Positions 34,160 to 43,672 are shown, counted from the stretch's first letter. The stretch: 54,776 bases of DNA from Planctomycetota bacterium (GCA_029259595.1 JAJDEW010000033.1:1-54776), one strand, 5' to 3'. Notes: a model not told the origin generated them from the sequence alone. Numbers and translations: made by a program.

Positions 34160-36553
34160 TCAGCCTCTCGGGGAGAGCGCGGCGCCCTTCGGCGCGCGCA
34201 CGGCGGCGATGTCGGCGTCCTTCGCGGCCAGCGCCGCCAGGACATTCGCGGGGGTGAAGGGCAGGTGCGTGAGCCAGATGCCGACCGCGTCGAAGACCGC
34301 GTTCGCGATGGCCGGGATCGACGGGTGCAGCGGACCCTCGCCGGCTTCCTTCGCGCCGTAGGGACCCTCGGGATCGAGGCTTTCGACGATCAGGGCGTGC
34401 AGTTCGGGCGTGTCGACCGAGGTCGGAATGCGGTAGTCGAGCAGCGACGGCCCCGCGTGCAGGCCGAAGCGGTTGAGCTCGTGGTTTTCCATCAGGGCCT
34501 CGGCGATCCCCATGTAGGCCGAACCTTCGATCTGGCCGGCGACCAGCATCGGGTTGAGCGCGCGTCCGCAGTCGTGGGCGATCCAGCAGTCTTGGACCGT
34601 GATCCGGCCGGTCTCGACGTCGACGTCGGCCTCGACCACGTGGGCCGTGAACGAGTAGGCGGGGGAAGCCCCGATGGTCCCGCCGCGGTAGTCGCCGCCG
34701 AGCTCCGGCGTGTTGTAGGCGCCGGTCGCGCCGAGCGTGTCGAAGCGTGCCTCGGCCAGGTGGAAGGCTGCGCGCGTCGAGATGCACCGCGAGCGCTCGT
34801 CGCGGTCGAAGACCTCGCCCAGCCCCATGTGCACACGCTCCGGCTCGATCTTCCAGTCCGCGGCCACGGCCTGGACGATCTGCTTGCGCAGCTTGCGGCA
34901 GGCGTCGATCGTGGCGTTGCCGACCATGAAGGTCACGCGGCTCGAATAGGCGCCCAGATCGACCGGGCACAGGTCGGTGTCCGCCGCGACGACGCGCACG
35001 TCGGAGGGGTCGAGACCCAGCTCTTCGGCGACGATGTAGCGCGCGACCGAGTTCGAGCCCTGGCCGATGTCGTTGCCGCCCGTGAAGACGGTCACGAGGC
35101 CCGAGCGGTCGACCTTGATCTGGATTCCAGCCTGCGGCAGGTCGTTGGGATACACCGGGTAGTTCGTGCCCGATATGTACATCGAACCGGCGACGCCCAG
35201 GCCGCGTCCGTACGGGAGCTGGCCGTGCCGCTCCTTCCAGCGCGAAGCGCGCTCGACCTCGTCGAGACACGTCGCGAAGCCGTTCGACGTGATGCGCTGG
35301 CCGTTGACCGTCTGCGTGGACTCGCCCTGGAAGTTCTTGCGACGGATCTCGATCGGGTCGATGCCGAGCTTCGTCGCGAGCTGGTCGAACTGGACCTCGA
35401 ACGCGAAGCGCGGCTGCACGGAGCCGTGGCCGCGCTTGGGTCCACAGGGGGGCTTGTTCGTGAAGACGCGCGTCGAGTCGAAGCGGTAGGTCGGGAAGTC
35501 GTACGGGCCCGTCAAGAGTTGGCCTGAGTAGTACGTCGTGACCAGCCCGAAGGACGAGTACGAACCGCCGTCGATCAGGATCTTGGCGTCGACCGCAGTG
35601 ACGCGGCCGTCCTTCGTGGCGCCGGTCCGGTAGTGCATCTGCATCGGATGGCGACCGCGGTGCGCGTAGAAGACCTCCTCGCGCGTCCACAGGCACTTGA
35701 CCGGACGCCCGGTCTTCATCGCGAGCTTGGCGACGACGAACTCGAGCGCGAAGGGGTCCGACTTGCCGCCGAAGGCGCCGCCGAGGCAGGGCTGGATCAC
35801 CCGGATCCGGGACTCGGGCAGCTCGAGCACGCGGGCCAAGGCGCGCTGGACGTAGTGCGTGATCTGGGTCGAGGACCAGACCGTCAAGACGCCGTCGGGG
35901 GAGTACTGCGCGACGGCGCAGTGCGGCTCGATCGGGGTGTGCGTCGTGCCGTGGAAGGCGTAGTCGCCCTCCACGATCGCGTCGGCGGCTGCGAAGCCCG
36001 CTTCGACGTCTCCGAACGAGAGCGCGACGTGCTTCGAGACGTTGCCGCGGTGCTTCTTCGCCCGCGCGGCAGCGTCCTGTTCGTGAATCTGCGGCTCGGG
36101 CGTGACGAGCGCCTCGTTCGGATCGAGCAAGGCCTGCAGGGGCTCGTAGTCGACCTCGATCAGGCGGATCGCTGCGTTGGCGGTGTCCTCGTCGACGGCG
36201 GCGACCGCCGCCACCTCGTCGCCGATGAAGCGCACCTTGTCGACCGCGAGCGCGTTCTCGTCCGGCGTCCAGGGGATGACGCCGTACTTGATGGGCATCT
36301 CGCTGCCCACGACGACGCCCAGGACACCCTCGAGCGCCTCGGCCTTCGACGTGTCGATCGCGCGCAGCTTCGCGTGGGCGTGTGGGCTGCGCAGGAACTT
36401 CACGTGGAGCATTCCCGGCAACACGATGTCGTCGGCGTAGACGGCTTGCCCGGTCGCCTTCGCCAGCCCGTCGATCTTGCGGTGCGCGCTGCCGATGATC
36501 CGGAAGCCGTCCTTCCAGGGGGCGCCGACACCGTGAATGTCGCGGGCAGCCAT
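34160..36553 (-). CDS. molybdopterin-binding subunit of a xanthine-dehydrogenase/HBCR-family enzyme
   Basis: A 797-residue large subunit. The N-terminal hammerhead domain (DGLAKATGQAVYADDIVLPG) is followed by Moco-binding regions including QPCLGGAFGGKSDPFALEFV, GSVQPRFAFEVQFDQLA, FTGGNDIGQGSNSVARYIVA and DCWIAHDCGRALNPMLVAGQ. EGPYGAKEAGEGPLHPSIPA, near the C-terminus, carries the catalytic Glu of this family. It should bind Mo-pterin (probably the cytosine dinucleotide form) and carry out hydroxylation or, in HBCR-type enzymes, reductive dehydroxylation. Its ATG overlaps the 2Fe-2S subunit stop (TGATG). Confidence 0.93.
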   Translation of the reverse strand: MAARDIHGVGAPWKDGFRIIGSAHRKIDGLAKATGQAVYADDIVLPGMLHVKFLRSPHAHAKLRAIDTSKAEALEGVLGVVVGSEMPIKYGVIPWTPDENALAVDKVRFIGDEVAAVAAVDEDTANAAIRLIEVDYEPLQALLDPNEALVTPEPQIHEQDAAARAKKHRGNVSKHVALSFGDVEAGFAAADAIVEGDYAFHGTTHTPIEPHCAVAQYSPDGVLTVWSSTQITHYVQRALARVLELPESRIRVIQPCLGGAFGGKSDPFALEFVVAKLAMKTGRPVKCLWTREEVFYAHRGRHPMQMHYRTGATKDGRVTAVDAKILIDGGSYSSFGLVTTYYSGQLLTGPYDFPTYRFDSTRVFTNKPPCGPKRGHGSVQPRFAFEVQFDQLATKLGIDPIEIRRKNFQGESTQTVNGQRITSNGFATCLDEVERASRWKERHGQLPYGRGLGVAGSMYISGTNYPVYPNDLPQAGIQIKVDRSGLVTVFTGGNDIGQGSNSVARYIVAEELGLDPSDVRVVAADTDLCPVDLGAYSSRVTFMVGNATIDACRKLRKQIVQAVAADWKIEPERVHMGLGEVFDRDERSRCISTRAAFHLAEARFDTLGATGAYNTPELGGDYRGGTIGASPAYSFTAHVVEADVDVETGRITVQDCWIAHDCGRALNPMLVAGQIEGSAYMGIAEALMENHELNRFGLHAGPSLLDYRIPTSVDTPELHALIVESLDPEGPYGAKEAGEGPLHPSIPAIANAVFDAVGIWLTHLPFTPANVLAALAAKDADIAAVRAPKGAALSPRG

Positions 36554-37152
36554 CAGGCGCCCTCTCCGTTGTCCGTCGCGCGCGCGGGCGGCTCTTCGTG
36601 TCCGTTCTTGGCGCAGCCGTTCTTCCACGGATTGGCGTTCGGGGCCCAGGCCGGCGGCTCGGGTTCGCTGCCCGCCGCCTCGGCGACGACGAGCTCGACG
36701 GCCTGCACGATCTGGGTGTAGCCCGTGCAGCGGCAGAGGTTGCCGGCCAGGGCGTCCTTGATCTCGGCCCGCGAGGGCGCGGGGTTCTCGTTCAGGAGTG
36801 CGCGCGCGGAGAGCATCATGCCGGGCTGGCAGAAGCCGCACTGCAGCGCGCCGCAGCGATCGAAGGCGTCCTGGACCGGATCGGGACCCGTTCCGCCGGA
36901 GCGCAGGTGCGCGGGCAGGAGGCCTTCGATCGTCGTGATCTCGCGCTCCTCGCAGAGCGCGGAGAGCGTCAGGCACGCGAGCACCGGCTTGCCGTCGATC
37001 AGGACCGTACAGGCCCCGCAGTCACCCTTGTCGCAGCCCTGCTTCGAACCCGTGAGCCCGAGCCGGTAGCGCAGGACCTCGAGCAGGGTCCAGTGCGAAG
37101 GGGCGGCGACCTCGATGCGATCACCGTTTATTTGAAGCCTCTGAAGGCGCAT
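36553..37152 (-). CDS. 2Fe-2S subunit of the molybdenum hydroxylase/HBCR-like enzyme
   Basis: A 199-residue electron-transfer subunit. The N-terminal plant-ferredoxin-type cluster motif is GSKQGCDKGDCGACTVLIDG plus VLACLTL. The C-terminal four-helix cluster domain has ALQCGFCQPGMMLSARALL and GNLCRCTGYTQIVQAVEL. It has about 40 residues beyond the usual end (EPEPPAWAPNANPWKNGCAK). It is the first gene of the three-subunit operon (2Fe-2S, Mo, FAD). The start at 37152 is 17 bp from the start of the divergent PLD gene, leaving little room for promoters. Confidence 0.93.
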   Translation of the reverse strand: MRLQRLQINGDRIEVAAPSHWTLLEVLRYRLGLTGSKQGCDKGDCGACTVLIDGKPVLACLTLSALCEEREITTIEGLLPAHLRSGGTGPDPVQDAFDRCGALQCGFCQPGMMLSARALLNENPAPSRAEIKDALAGNLCRCTGYTQIVQAVELVVAEAAGSEPEPPAWAPNANPWKNGCAKNGHEEPPARATDNGEGA

Positions 37153-37169
37153 CCTGCCAATCTTCCCCC

Positions 37170-38489
37170 ATGCCCGGATCTCGAACAAGTCCGGAGCCCG
37201 GCGCCGACGAAGGAGCCGGCTCTCCGCGGGCGAGAAGCGGCACGCCACCCGGTCCGCTGCGCAAGCTCCTCGCACCGCGGGGAGACATTCCGGCCGCCGT
37301 GCGCCGCGTGTTCGCACCGCACCTCGAGACGCTGGAAGGCAGCCGGTTTTGGAGCGCCTGGCGGCGGACCCTACGCCTCTTGCGTCCGCTCGGGCGCGTC
37401 AGCCAGGAGAACCGGATCGAGGTCTTCATCGACGGCGACGCCGCCTTCGAGGCGATGTTCGCGGCGCTCGAAGGGGCATGCCGGGAGGTGCTCGTGAACA
37501 CCTACATCCTCGAGCCCGATCGGATCGGGCTGCGCCTGCGCGAGCTCCTGGTGGCGGCGGCCGAGCGGGGCGTCGAGGTGCTCCTCGTCTACGACGCCTT
37601 CGGATCGGGTCGACTGGGCGAACGCTACCTCGGACCCTTGCAGCGCGCCGGCGTGCGCCTCCTGGCCTACAACCCGCTCCTGCGGATCCACTCGCCGATC
37701 TCGCGCCTCCAGCGCAACCATCAGAAGATCCTGGTCGTCGACGGCGAGATCGGCTTCTGCGGCGGGATGAACATGACCGAGGAGTACGCGGGGCCGCGGC
37801 TCGGAACGGGCGTCTTTCGCGACACGCATCTCGAGTTGCGCGGCCCCTGTGTGGCCGACCTGGCGGAGATCGTCCTGTCGCTGGTCGAGGAGGTCGGCGG
37901 CGATCCGCCGGCGCGGCCGCCGGCGAGCGCGGGCTTCGCGGATGGAGCGCTCGTGCAAGTGCTCGAATCCAACGTCACACGCGAGCGACGCGCGATCCAG
38001 AAGGCGCTGCGCTACACGGTCATGCGCGCCGTCCGACGCTGCTACCTGACTTCGCCGTACTTCGTTCCGCCGAAGCGTCTGCTGCGCGACCTCTCGCGCG
38101 CCGCGCAGCGTGGCGTCGACGTTCGTATCCTGACCGCGGGCGTGTCGGACGTCCCGCTGGTGCGGATGGCCAGCCGACACCTGTACGGGCGGCTCCTGAA
38201 GCGCGGCGTGCGCATCTACGAGCTGGGGGATCGGACCCTGCACGCGAAGACGGTCGCGATCGACGGGATCTACGCCTCGGTCGGTTCGTTCAACCTCGAC
38301 ACGTGGTCCTACCGGCGCAACCTCGAGGTCAACGTGAGCGTCCTGAGCGAGAACGTGGCCGGGCGCATCGAGGCCGAGATGTTGAAGGACCTCGAGCGCT
38401 CCCACGAGGTGTCGCTCGGAGCCTGGGGGCGGCGCACGTGGTTCACCCGGCTGCGAGACTGGCTGGCCTACCTCTTGATGCGCATCTGA
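37170..38489 (+). CDS. cardiolipin-synthase-like phospholipase D family protein
   Basis: A 439-residue PLD-superfamily protein with two HKD motifs: RNHQKILVVDGEIGFCGGMN in the middle and TLHAKTVAIDGIYASVGSFN near the C-terminus. VFIDGDAAFEAMFAALEGAC and LTSPYFVPPKRLLRDLSRAA are typical of bacterial ClsA/ClsB-type enzymes. It has no N-terminal transmembrane helices, like ClsB. Likely reaction: transfer between phosphatidylglycerol and a phosphatidyl acceptor to form cardiolipin. The ATG chosen is 17 bp from the divergent operon; a GTG at 37299 is a possible later start that would leave room for promoters. Confidence 0.85.
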   Translation: MPGSRTSPEPGADEGAGSPRARSGTPPGPLRKLLAPRGDIPAAVRRVFAPHLETLEGSRFWSAWRRTLRLLRPLGRVSQENRIEVFIDGDAAFEAMFAALEGACREVLVNTYILEPDRIGLRLRELLVAAAERGVEVLLVYDAFGSGRLGERYLGPLQRAGVRLLAYNPLLRIHSPISRLQRNHQKILVVDGEIGFCGGMNMTEEYAGPRLGTGVFRDTHLELRGPCVADLAEIVLSLVEEVGGDPPARPPASAGFADGALVQVLESNVTRERRAIQKALRYTVMRAVRRCYLTSPYFVPPKRLLRDLSRAAQRGVDVRILTAGVSDVPLVRMASRHLYGRLLKRGVRIYELGDRTLHAKTVAIDGIYASVGSFNLDTWSYRRNLEVNVSVLSENVAGRIEAEMLKDLERSHEVSLGAWGRRTWFTRLRDWLAYLLMRI

Positions 38490-38598
38490 GCGCGCTCGCC
38501 AGTGGGGGCGTCGTGGATCGTCGGAGGAGTTGCAGCGTAGCCACGGGCGGAAGGACGCCAAACACAGGAAGCGAATAATTGCGTCACGCCACTCGTCG

Positions 38599-39660
38599 TC
38601 AGGGCCGGTAGGACGAGCCCTTCTCGAAGGCCTCCTGGAGCGTCTCGAAGAGCGCCGGGTCCAGGGCGCGCAGGATCCGTTCCTGGTCCTTGCGGTCGAG
38701 CTCGAAGTCGACCCGCTTCTCCCACGTGCCGTCCGGATGGTGGACGATCTCCTGTTCGTCGCGGGCCGTTTGCAGCGCCCGGAGCAGCTCGTCCAGGGCA
38801 CCCGCGCGATGATCGTCGAGGAAGCCGACCGCGCCGAAGGCGTAGAGCGCAGCCTCCTCGTCGTAGCTCCCGCGCTTCCAGCCGGCCACGTGGTCGATCG
38901 AGAAGCCCGACGCGTCCTTCTTCGCGAGCCGCTTCAGGCGCTTGTCCCAGCCGGAGTGCTCGAGCGCGCCGACGAAGCCGGCCCGGTACGGAAAGCAGTA
39001 GATCGACCCCGCGACGTCTTCTTCCACGTTCCAGGCGATGCCCATCTGGAGCCAGTAGGGCAGCCGGCCGTAGCGCTGCATCAAGAGCAGATTCGTGAGT
39101 CGGTGCACGAGTTCGTTGTCGGCGTTCCACTCGTCCGTTCCGGGCGGATTCTTCATCCACGTGGCGCAGAGCGGGCGCTCGAGGACGAAGCCTGCCACCG
39201 AAGCGGCCGTCGCTTCCCAGGACTCGAGGTACGGCTCGAGCTCGATGCAGCGCGCGATCACGCGCTCGTAGGCCTCCTGATCGTCGACGTGGAGCAGCAC
39301 GATGGTCTCAGCCTCTTCCGCGCGGCTCGCGTCTCCAGCGGCGTCCGGAGGCAGGAGCGCATCGAAGCGCGCGAGCGTGTCGTGGACGAGGCCGAGCTCG
39401 CGCTTGGCCTTCTTCCGCCAGGCGCCGACGTAGAGCACGCGTTCGTCGTCGGTGAGCTCGAGCCGATAGCCTTCGCGCGCGGCGAAGCCGGACCAGTGTT
39501 CCAGGGCCCGCGTCGTCGCCGGGCCGAAACCGTCGGGCCAGGCGCCCGCTTCGTAGCCGAGGTCTTTCCAGACGAGCGTGCCGGCCCGGACCTTGACGTC
39601 AGCCGAGCTGGGGAAGGCGAGCGAGACGGCGAGTGCGAGCGTGAGCGAGAGCTTGAACAT
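38599..39660 (-). CDS. exported DUF1570-like protein with degenerate protease motif
   Basis: A 353-residue protein with a signal peptide (LSLTLALAVSLAFPSSAD). The middle carries NELVHRLTNLLLMQRYGRLP followed by YWLQMGIAWNVEED. This corresponds to the HExxH...PxWLxEGLA arrangement of DUF1570/gluzincin-like proteins common in planctomycetes, but the pattern reads ELVHR, so the usual His-Glu pair is incomplete. Proteolysis is therefore doubtful. The rest is helical (LYAFGAVGFLDDHRAGALDE). It is divergent from the esterase-like gene across 242 bp containing a long hairpin. Confidence 0.65.
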   Translation of the reverse strand: MFKLSLTLALAVSLAFPSSADVKVRAGTLVWKDLGYEAGAWPDGFGPATTRALEHWSGFAAREGYRLELTDDERVLYVGAWRKKAKRELGLVHDTLARFDALLPPDAAGDASRAEEAETIVLLHVDDQEAYERVIARCIELEPYLESWEATAASVAGFVLERPLCATWMKNPPGTDEWNADNELVHRLTNLLLMQRYGRLPYWLQMGIAWNVEEDVAGSIYCFPYRAGFVGALEHSGWDKRLKRLAKKDASGFSIDHVAGWKRGSYDEEAALYAFGAVGFLDDHRAGALDELLRALQTARDEQEIVHHPDGTWEKRVDFELDRKDQERILRALDPALFETLQEAFEKGSSYRP

Positions 39661-39741
39661 GGTGATTCCGTTCCTGCCGTGCGTTGGAATCCGAAGCCGG
39701 CGCGGGAGGAGGCCGCGCGGTCACTCGTTCGATCGGACCAG

Positions 39742-39777
39742 GGCGGGAGGGGACTCCAGTGGAATCCCCTTCCCGCC
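39742..39777. other. long imperfect inverted repeat between divergent genes
   Basis: GGCGGGAGGGGA (39742-39753) pairs with TCCCCTTCCCGCC (39765-39777), a 12-bp stem with one bulged T and an 11-nt loop. It lies between the start codons of the DUF1570-like (minus) and esterase-like (plus) genes, so it is better placed for regulation than for termination. No T run follows on either strand. No gene is recognised in the rest of 39661-39902. Confidence 0.45.
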
Positions 39778-39902
39778 GCCATCCGCCGAGCGCCTTCCCG
39801 AGAAGGCGTCGGGCTCGCGACCCGCGCGAAGCCGTCCTTGCGCGGGGACGAAGAGCGCGCGATGCTCGCGCGCCCTTCGTCCGCCACACCCTGCCGATTC
39901 GA

Positions 39903-42434
39903 ATGAAGAAGACCACCGAGCCCGACTCCCAGCGCCGCGGGCGACCCTGCATCGCCCTTCTGTGCGCGGGTTTCGCGCTCGGTTCGTTGGCCTTTGCCAG
40001 GAAGACGCCGCCGCAGGCGGGATCGCTGGAGGAAACCGGGAATTCTTTCGTGTCGGGCGAGCCGCTGGCGCACTGGCTCGTGCTGGAAGGGGTCGACGGC
40101 CGTGGTCGACGGCCGTTCCGAGCCGATCGCGTGCTCGCACGGCATCTGCTGGATCCGGCCGCGACGCTTCCGCGCGTCGGGGACGAGCTCACGGGCGAGC
40201 GCGGATCCAGCGCATGGACCTTGGCCGAGGCCAACGCGGAGGGGCACGTCTCCGTGCGCGGCCGCGGCGGCTATGCCCATGCCGTTCTCGAGGTGCCCAC
40301 GGCGCGCGTCGTGCTCGCGCGCCTGGAGGGGGCCACGACGCTCTTCGTCGGAGGGACGCCGGCCGTGGGGGACGTCTACGGCTACGGCCAGGAGGGCGTG
40401 GGAGTCCGCTTGCAGGCCGGGACGAACGCGCTGTTCGTCACAGGAGTGCGCGGGAGCTTCCGCTTGACGCTCGTCGACGTCGAGTCACCGCTTTCGATCT
40501 CGAGCGCGGGCCTCCTCGCTCCGGATCGCACGGTCCTGGGTCCGACGACGGTCGTGCTCGGGCTGACGGTGCACAACCTGTCGCTCGGGCCGCAGCTCGG
40601 ACTCTCGCTCGCGGCGCGCGGCGCCGGCGTCCTGCCCACGGTCGGCGAGCCGTTCGAACTCCAGCCGCTCGAGTCGCGCCGGGTGCCCTTCGCCGTGGCG
40701 CTCGGAGAGGCCGTGCCCGGGTCCGACGAGGCGACCGTCGTCGAGCTCGAGCTGAGACAACGACGCGCCCCGGCGATCTCCGCGCGCGCGAGCATCACGG
40801 TGCCGCACCGTTCCGCCGCGGGCTTGCACCGGCGCACCTTCGTGTCGGCGATCGACGGCTCGGCGCAGGAGTTCGTGCTGTTGCCCCCGGATCCCGCTGC
40901 TCCCGAACTCGCGGACACGGACGGCGAGCCGCGCCTGCTGCTGTCGCTGCACGGTGCGAGCGTGCACGCCTGGAACCAGGGCGCGAGCTATGCTGCCACG
41001 CGCGACCTGTGGATCGCCGTGCCGACGAACCGGCGTCCCTTCGGCTTCGACTGGCAGGATCAGGGGCGGCTCGACGCCTACGAGGTCCTGGCCCGGGCGC
41101 TCGAGACGAGCGGCGTCGCGCGCACCCACGTCGTCCTGTCGGGCCACTCGATGGGGGGCCACGGCACGTGGCACCTCGGCGCCAACGATCCGGACGGTTT
41201 CGCCGCGCTCGGACCCAGCGCGGGCTGGCGCAGCTTCGACACCTACGGAGGGCGGCCGGAGGGCGAGCTGCGCGAGCTGTGGCACGGCGCCGACGCGGCT
41301 TCGGACACGGAGGCGCTGCTCACGAACCTGCGTCAGCTGCCGACCTACATCCTGCACTCGGATCAAGACGAGAGCGTGCCGGTCGCCGAGGCGCTCGCGA
41401 TGCACGAGCTCCTGAGCGAGGTCGATGCCGAGGTCGAGGTCGAGCTGCACGTCGAGGAAGGCAAGGGTCATTGGTGGGACGGGCCCGCGCCGGGGGCGGA
41501 CTGCTTGACGTGGCCGCCGCTCCTGGACTTCCTGCGCGAGCACACGATCCCCGTCGCTCCGCGCTCGATCGCCTTCCGTACGGTGGACCCCGGCGTCGAT
41601 GCCGTGCACCACTGGCTCCGGGTCGAGCAACTCGAGCGCTACGGCGAAGCGGCGGACGTGAAGGCGACCTGGAAGATCGGTGCGGACGGCATCGATCGGA
41701 TTCACGTGCATTCGGAGAACTTGCGGGCCTGGACGCTCCTTCCTCCGGCGCTGACGCCGGGGCGAGAGGTCGAGCTGCGCTGGAACGGTGCGGTCTTGGA
41801 CGGCACCGGAGCCACCGCGCTCGCCACGGTCACCGGAGGGCGGCGGATCGAGGGCCTGGCGGAGGGCGAGAAGCGGCCCACGCTCTGCGGCCCGCTGAAG
41901 CGCGCCTTCGACCGGCGCTTCGTGCTGGTCGTGCCGCAGCCGCGGACCGCGGACGATCCGACGCTCGAGCGCGCGCGCTACGACGCTGGCGTCTGGCGCT
42001 ACCGTGGCAACGGGCACGCACCGATCCTGACCGACGAACAGGTCTTGCGGCGGCCCGAGCAGGTGCGCGGCCGCAACGTGATCCTGTACGGCAACGCGGA
42101 CACGAACGCGGCCTGGGAGCTCCTGGTTCCGGCCACCTGTCCGCTGCGGGTCGAGTCCGGGCGCGTGACCCTCGACGGGGCCACGTTCAGCGGGCGTGGC
42201 GTGGGTGCGCTCTTCGTCCATCCGCGCGCGGACGACGACGAGGCGCTCGTCGCGGTGCTTGCGGGCGCCGACGACGTGCACGAGCGCCTGGTCACGACGC
42301 TCGCGCCCTTCGTCTCGGGCGTCGGCTATCCCGACTTCGTCGTCTTCGACGCCGAGGTCCTCACGGCAGGCGACGGCGGAGTGCGCGCGGCGGGCTGGTT
42401 CGACGCGACTTGGCGGCCCGTGCGCGCGCGTTGA
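39903..42434 (+). CDS. exported alpha/beta-hydrolase (prolyl-oligopeptidase/esterase-like), multidomain
   Basis: An 843-residue protein with a signal-like segment (IALLCAGFALGSLAFA). The N-terminal 300 residues are beta-rich and unrecognised. The alpha/beta-hydrolase domain (about 330-560) has PRLLLSLHGASVHAWNQGAS, VVLSGHSMGGHGTWHLGAND with the nucleophile Ser, YILHSDQDESVPVAEALAMH with the acid, and VEEGKGHWWDGP with the catalytic His: a complete triad. A C-terminal part (about 570-843) is again beta-rich and resembles the tail found in planctomycete prolyl-oligopeptidase-like proteins. The start is the ATG with a Lys-Lys n-region; the frame is open upstream without coding signs. Confidence 0.82.
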   Translation: MKKTTEPDSQRRGRPCIALLCAGFALGSLAFARKTPPQAGSLEETGNSFVSGEPLAHWLVLEGVDGRGRRPFRADRVLARHLLDPAATLPRVGDELTGERGSSAWTLAEANAEGHVSVRGRGGYAHAVLEVPTARVVLARLEGATTLFVGGTPAVGDVYGYGQEGVGVRLQAGTNALFVTGVRGSFRLTLVDVESPLSISSAGLLAPDRTVLGPTTVVLGLTVHNLSLGPQLGLSLAARGAGVLPTVGEPFELQPLESRRVPFAVALGEAVPGSDEATVVELELRQRRAPAISARASITVPHRSAAGLHRRTFVSAIDGSAQEFVLLPPDPAAPELADTDGEPRLLLSLHGASVHAWNQGASYAATRDLWIAVPTNRRPFGFDWQDQGRLDAYEVLARALETSGVARTHVVLSGHSMGGHGTWHLGANDPDGFAALGPSAGWRSFDTYGGRPEGELRELWHGADAASDTEALLTNLRQLPTYILHSDQDESVPVAEALAMHELLSEVDAEVEVELHVEEGKGHWWDGPAPGADCLTWPPLLDFLREHTIPVAPRSIAFRTVDPGVDAVHHWLRVEQLERYGEAADVKATWKIGADGIDRIHVHSENLRAWTLLPPALTPGREVELRWNGAVLDGTGATALATVTGGRRIEGLAEGEKRPTLCGPLKRAFDRRFVLVVPQPRTADDPTLERARYDAGVWRYRGNGHAPILTDEQVLRRPEQVRGRNVILYGNADTNAAWELLVPATCPLRVESGRVTLDGATFSGRGVGALFVHPRADDDEALVAVLAGADDVHERLVTTLAPFVSGVGYPDFVVFDAEVLTAGDGGVRAAGWFDATWRPVRAR

Positions 42435-42459
42435 ACCGCGCGCTGAACCAGGGCGCGCC

Positions 42460-43668
42460 TCAGCGCACCTCGCGGCTCACGACCTCGCCTTCGATCACGA
42501 CGCCGATGCAGTGGTTGGTCGTCTCGAACGGATCCCCGTCGAAGAGCGCGACGTCGCCGTCCTTGCCGACCTCCAGGGAACCGAGGCGCGCGTCGATCCC
42601 GAGGATGCGGGCCGCGTCGATCGTGATCGAAGCCAGCGCACGTTCGAAGGGCAGGCCCCAGGCACAGGCGATGGCCGCCTCGAAGAGCACGACGCGCGTC
42701 TTCGGGACATAGGGCTCGTAGCCGCTCTGCAGGGCGAAGGGAATCTGCGCCGTGGCGAGCGTGAGCGCCGTGTCCATCGCCAGGTTCTCCGTCTCCCCGT
42801 TGGCGCGTGCCATCGTCGGATGCAGGAGCACGGGGACGCCGGCGGCGGCGATCTCGTCCAGGAGCAGGTAGCACTCGGCCGCACCGTCCAGCACGAGCTC
42901 GAGCTCGAACTCGCGCGCGAGGCGCAGGGCCGTCTGGATGTCGTGGGACCGGTGCACCGTGACGAGCAGCGGCAGCTCGCGGCGCAGCACGCGTGCGAGC
43001 GTCTCCAGCCGCAGGTCACGATCGGGCGGTTCGTCTCCGGCGCGCTTCGCGTCGTAGGCGCGAGCTCGAATCAGCTCGGCGCGCAGCAGCGCGACGGCCT
43101 TCGAGCGCGTGCCCGGAGCGTCGTCGCGCAGGGCGCCCGGGCCCAGCGTGGCCGCGACCATCGCATGCGGGACGATCAGGGCCTCCTCGACGGTGTCGCC
43201 CCGGGTCTTCGCGATCAGCGTTTGGCCGGCGACGAGCGCACCCGGCGCGTGACCGGTATGGATCGTCGTGACCCCGAAGCCGCGCAGCCACCCGATCAAG
43301 AGCTCGCGCGGGTTGTAGGCGTCGCGCGCATCGAGCTCAGGCTGGATCGGCGCGCTGTTCTCGAGCTGGTCGGAGACGTGCGGCAAGTTCTGCCAGCCGG
43401 CGAGTCCCACGACCGAGTGCGCGTCGACGAGTCCGGGCGTCACGACCGCTGCCGAGAGCGTTTCGAGCCCGCTCGGGAGCTCGATGTCGGCGGCCGGGCC
43501 GACCGCCACGATCTTGCCGTCGCGGATCCAGACGACGCCGTTTTGGATCGGCGGCCCCGCCATCGTGTAGACCACGCGCCCGCGTACGACGAGCTCCTGG
43601 GCCGCGGTCGATGGGGCGAGCGGGAAGGCGAGGGCCGCGAGCGCGGCGAGGACGGCGTGGGCACTCAT
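42460..43668 (-). CDS. exported amidohydrolase-like protein lacking metal ligands
   Basis: A 402-residue paralog of the next gene (signal peptide VLAALAALAFPLAPSTAAQE; VVTPGLVDAHSVVG; GSLEVGKDGDVALFDGDPFE). The amidohydrolase metal ligands are not conserved. The HxH reads His84-Ser-Val; the later strand reads LELVLDGAAEC, where the paralog has FRVVLHHVSDG; and the metal/catalytic Asp of VAFHTDDW is replaced in FALQSGYEPY. The fold should be intact, but hydrolysis by the usual mechanism is unlikely. It is translated 4 bp after its active-looking paralog, suggesting a heteromeric partner or binding role. Confidence 0.88.
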   Translation of the reverse strand: MSAHAVLAALAALAFPLAPSTAAQELVVRGRVVYTMAGPPIQNGVVWIRDGKIVAVGPAADIELPSGLETLSAAVVTPGLVDAHSVVGLAGWQNLPHVSDQLENSAPIQPELDARDAYNPRELLIGWLRGFGVTTIHTGHAPGALVAGQTLIAKTRGDTVEEALIVPHAMVAATLGPGALRDDAPGTRSKAVALLRAELIRARAYDAKRAGDEPPDRDLRLETLARVLRRELPLLVTVHRSHDIQTALRLAREFELELVLDGAAECYLLLDEIAAAGVPVLLHPTMARANGETENLAMDTALTLATAQIPFALQSGYEPYVPKTRVVLFEAAIACAWGLPFERALASITIDAARILGIDARLGSLEVGKDGDVALFDGDPFETTNHCIGVVIEGEVVSREVR

Positions 43669-43672
43669 CGGA

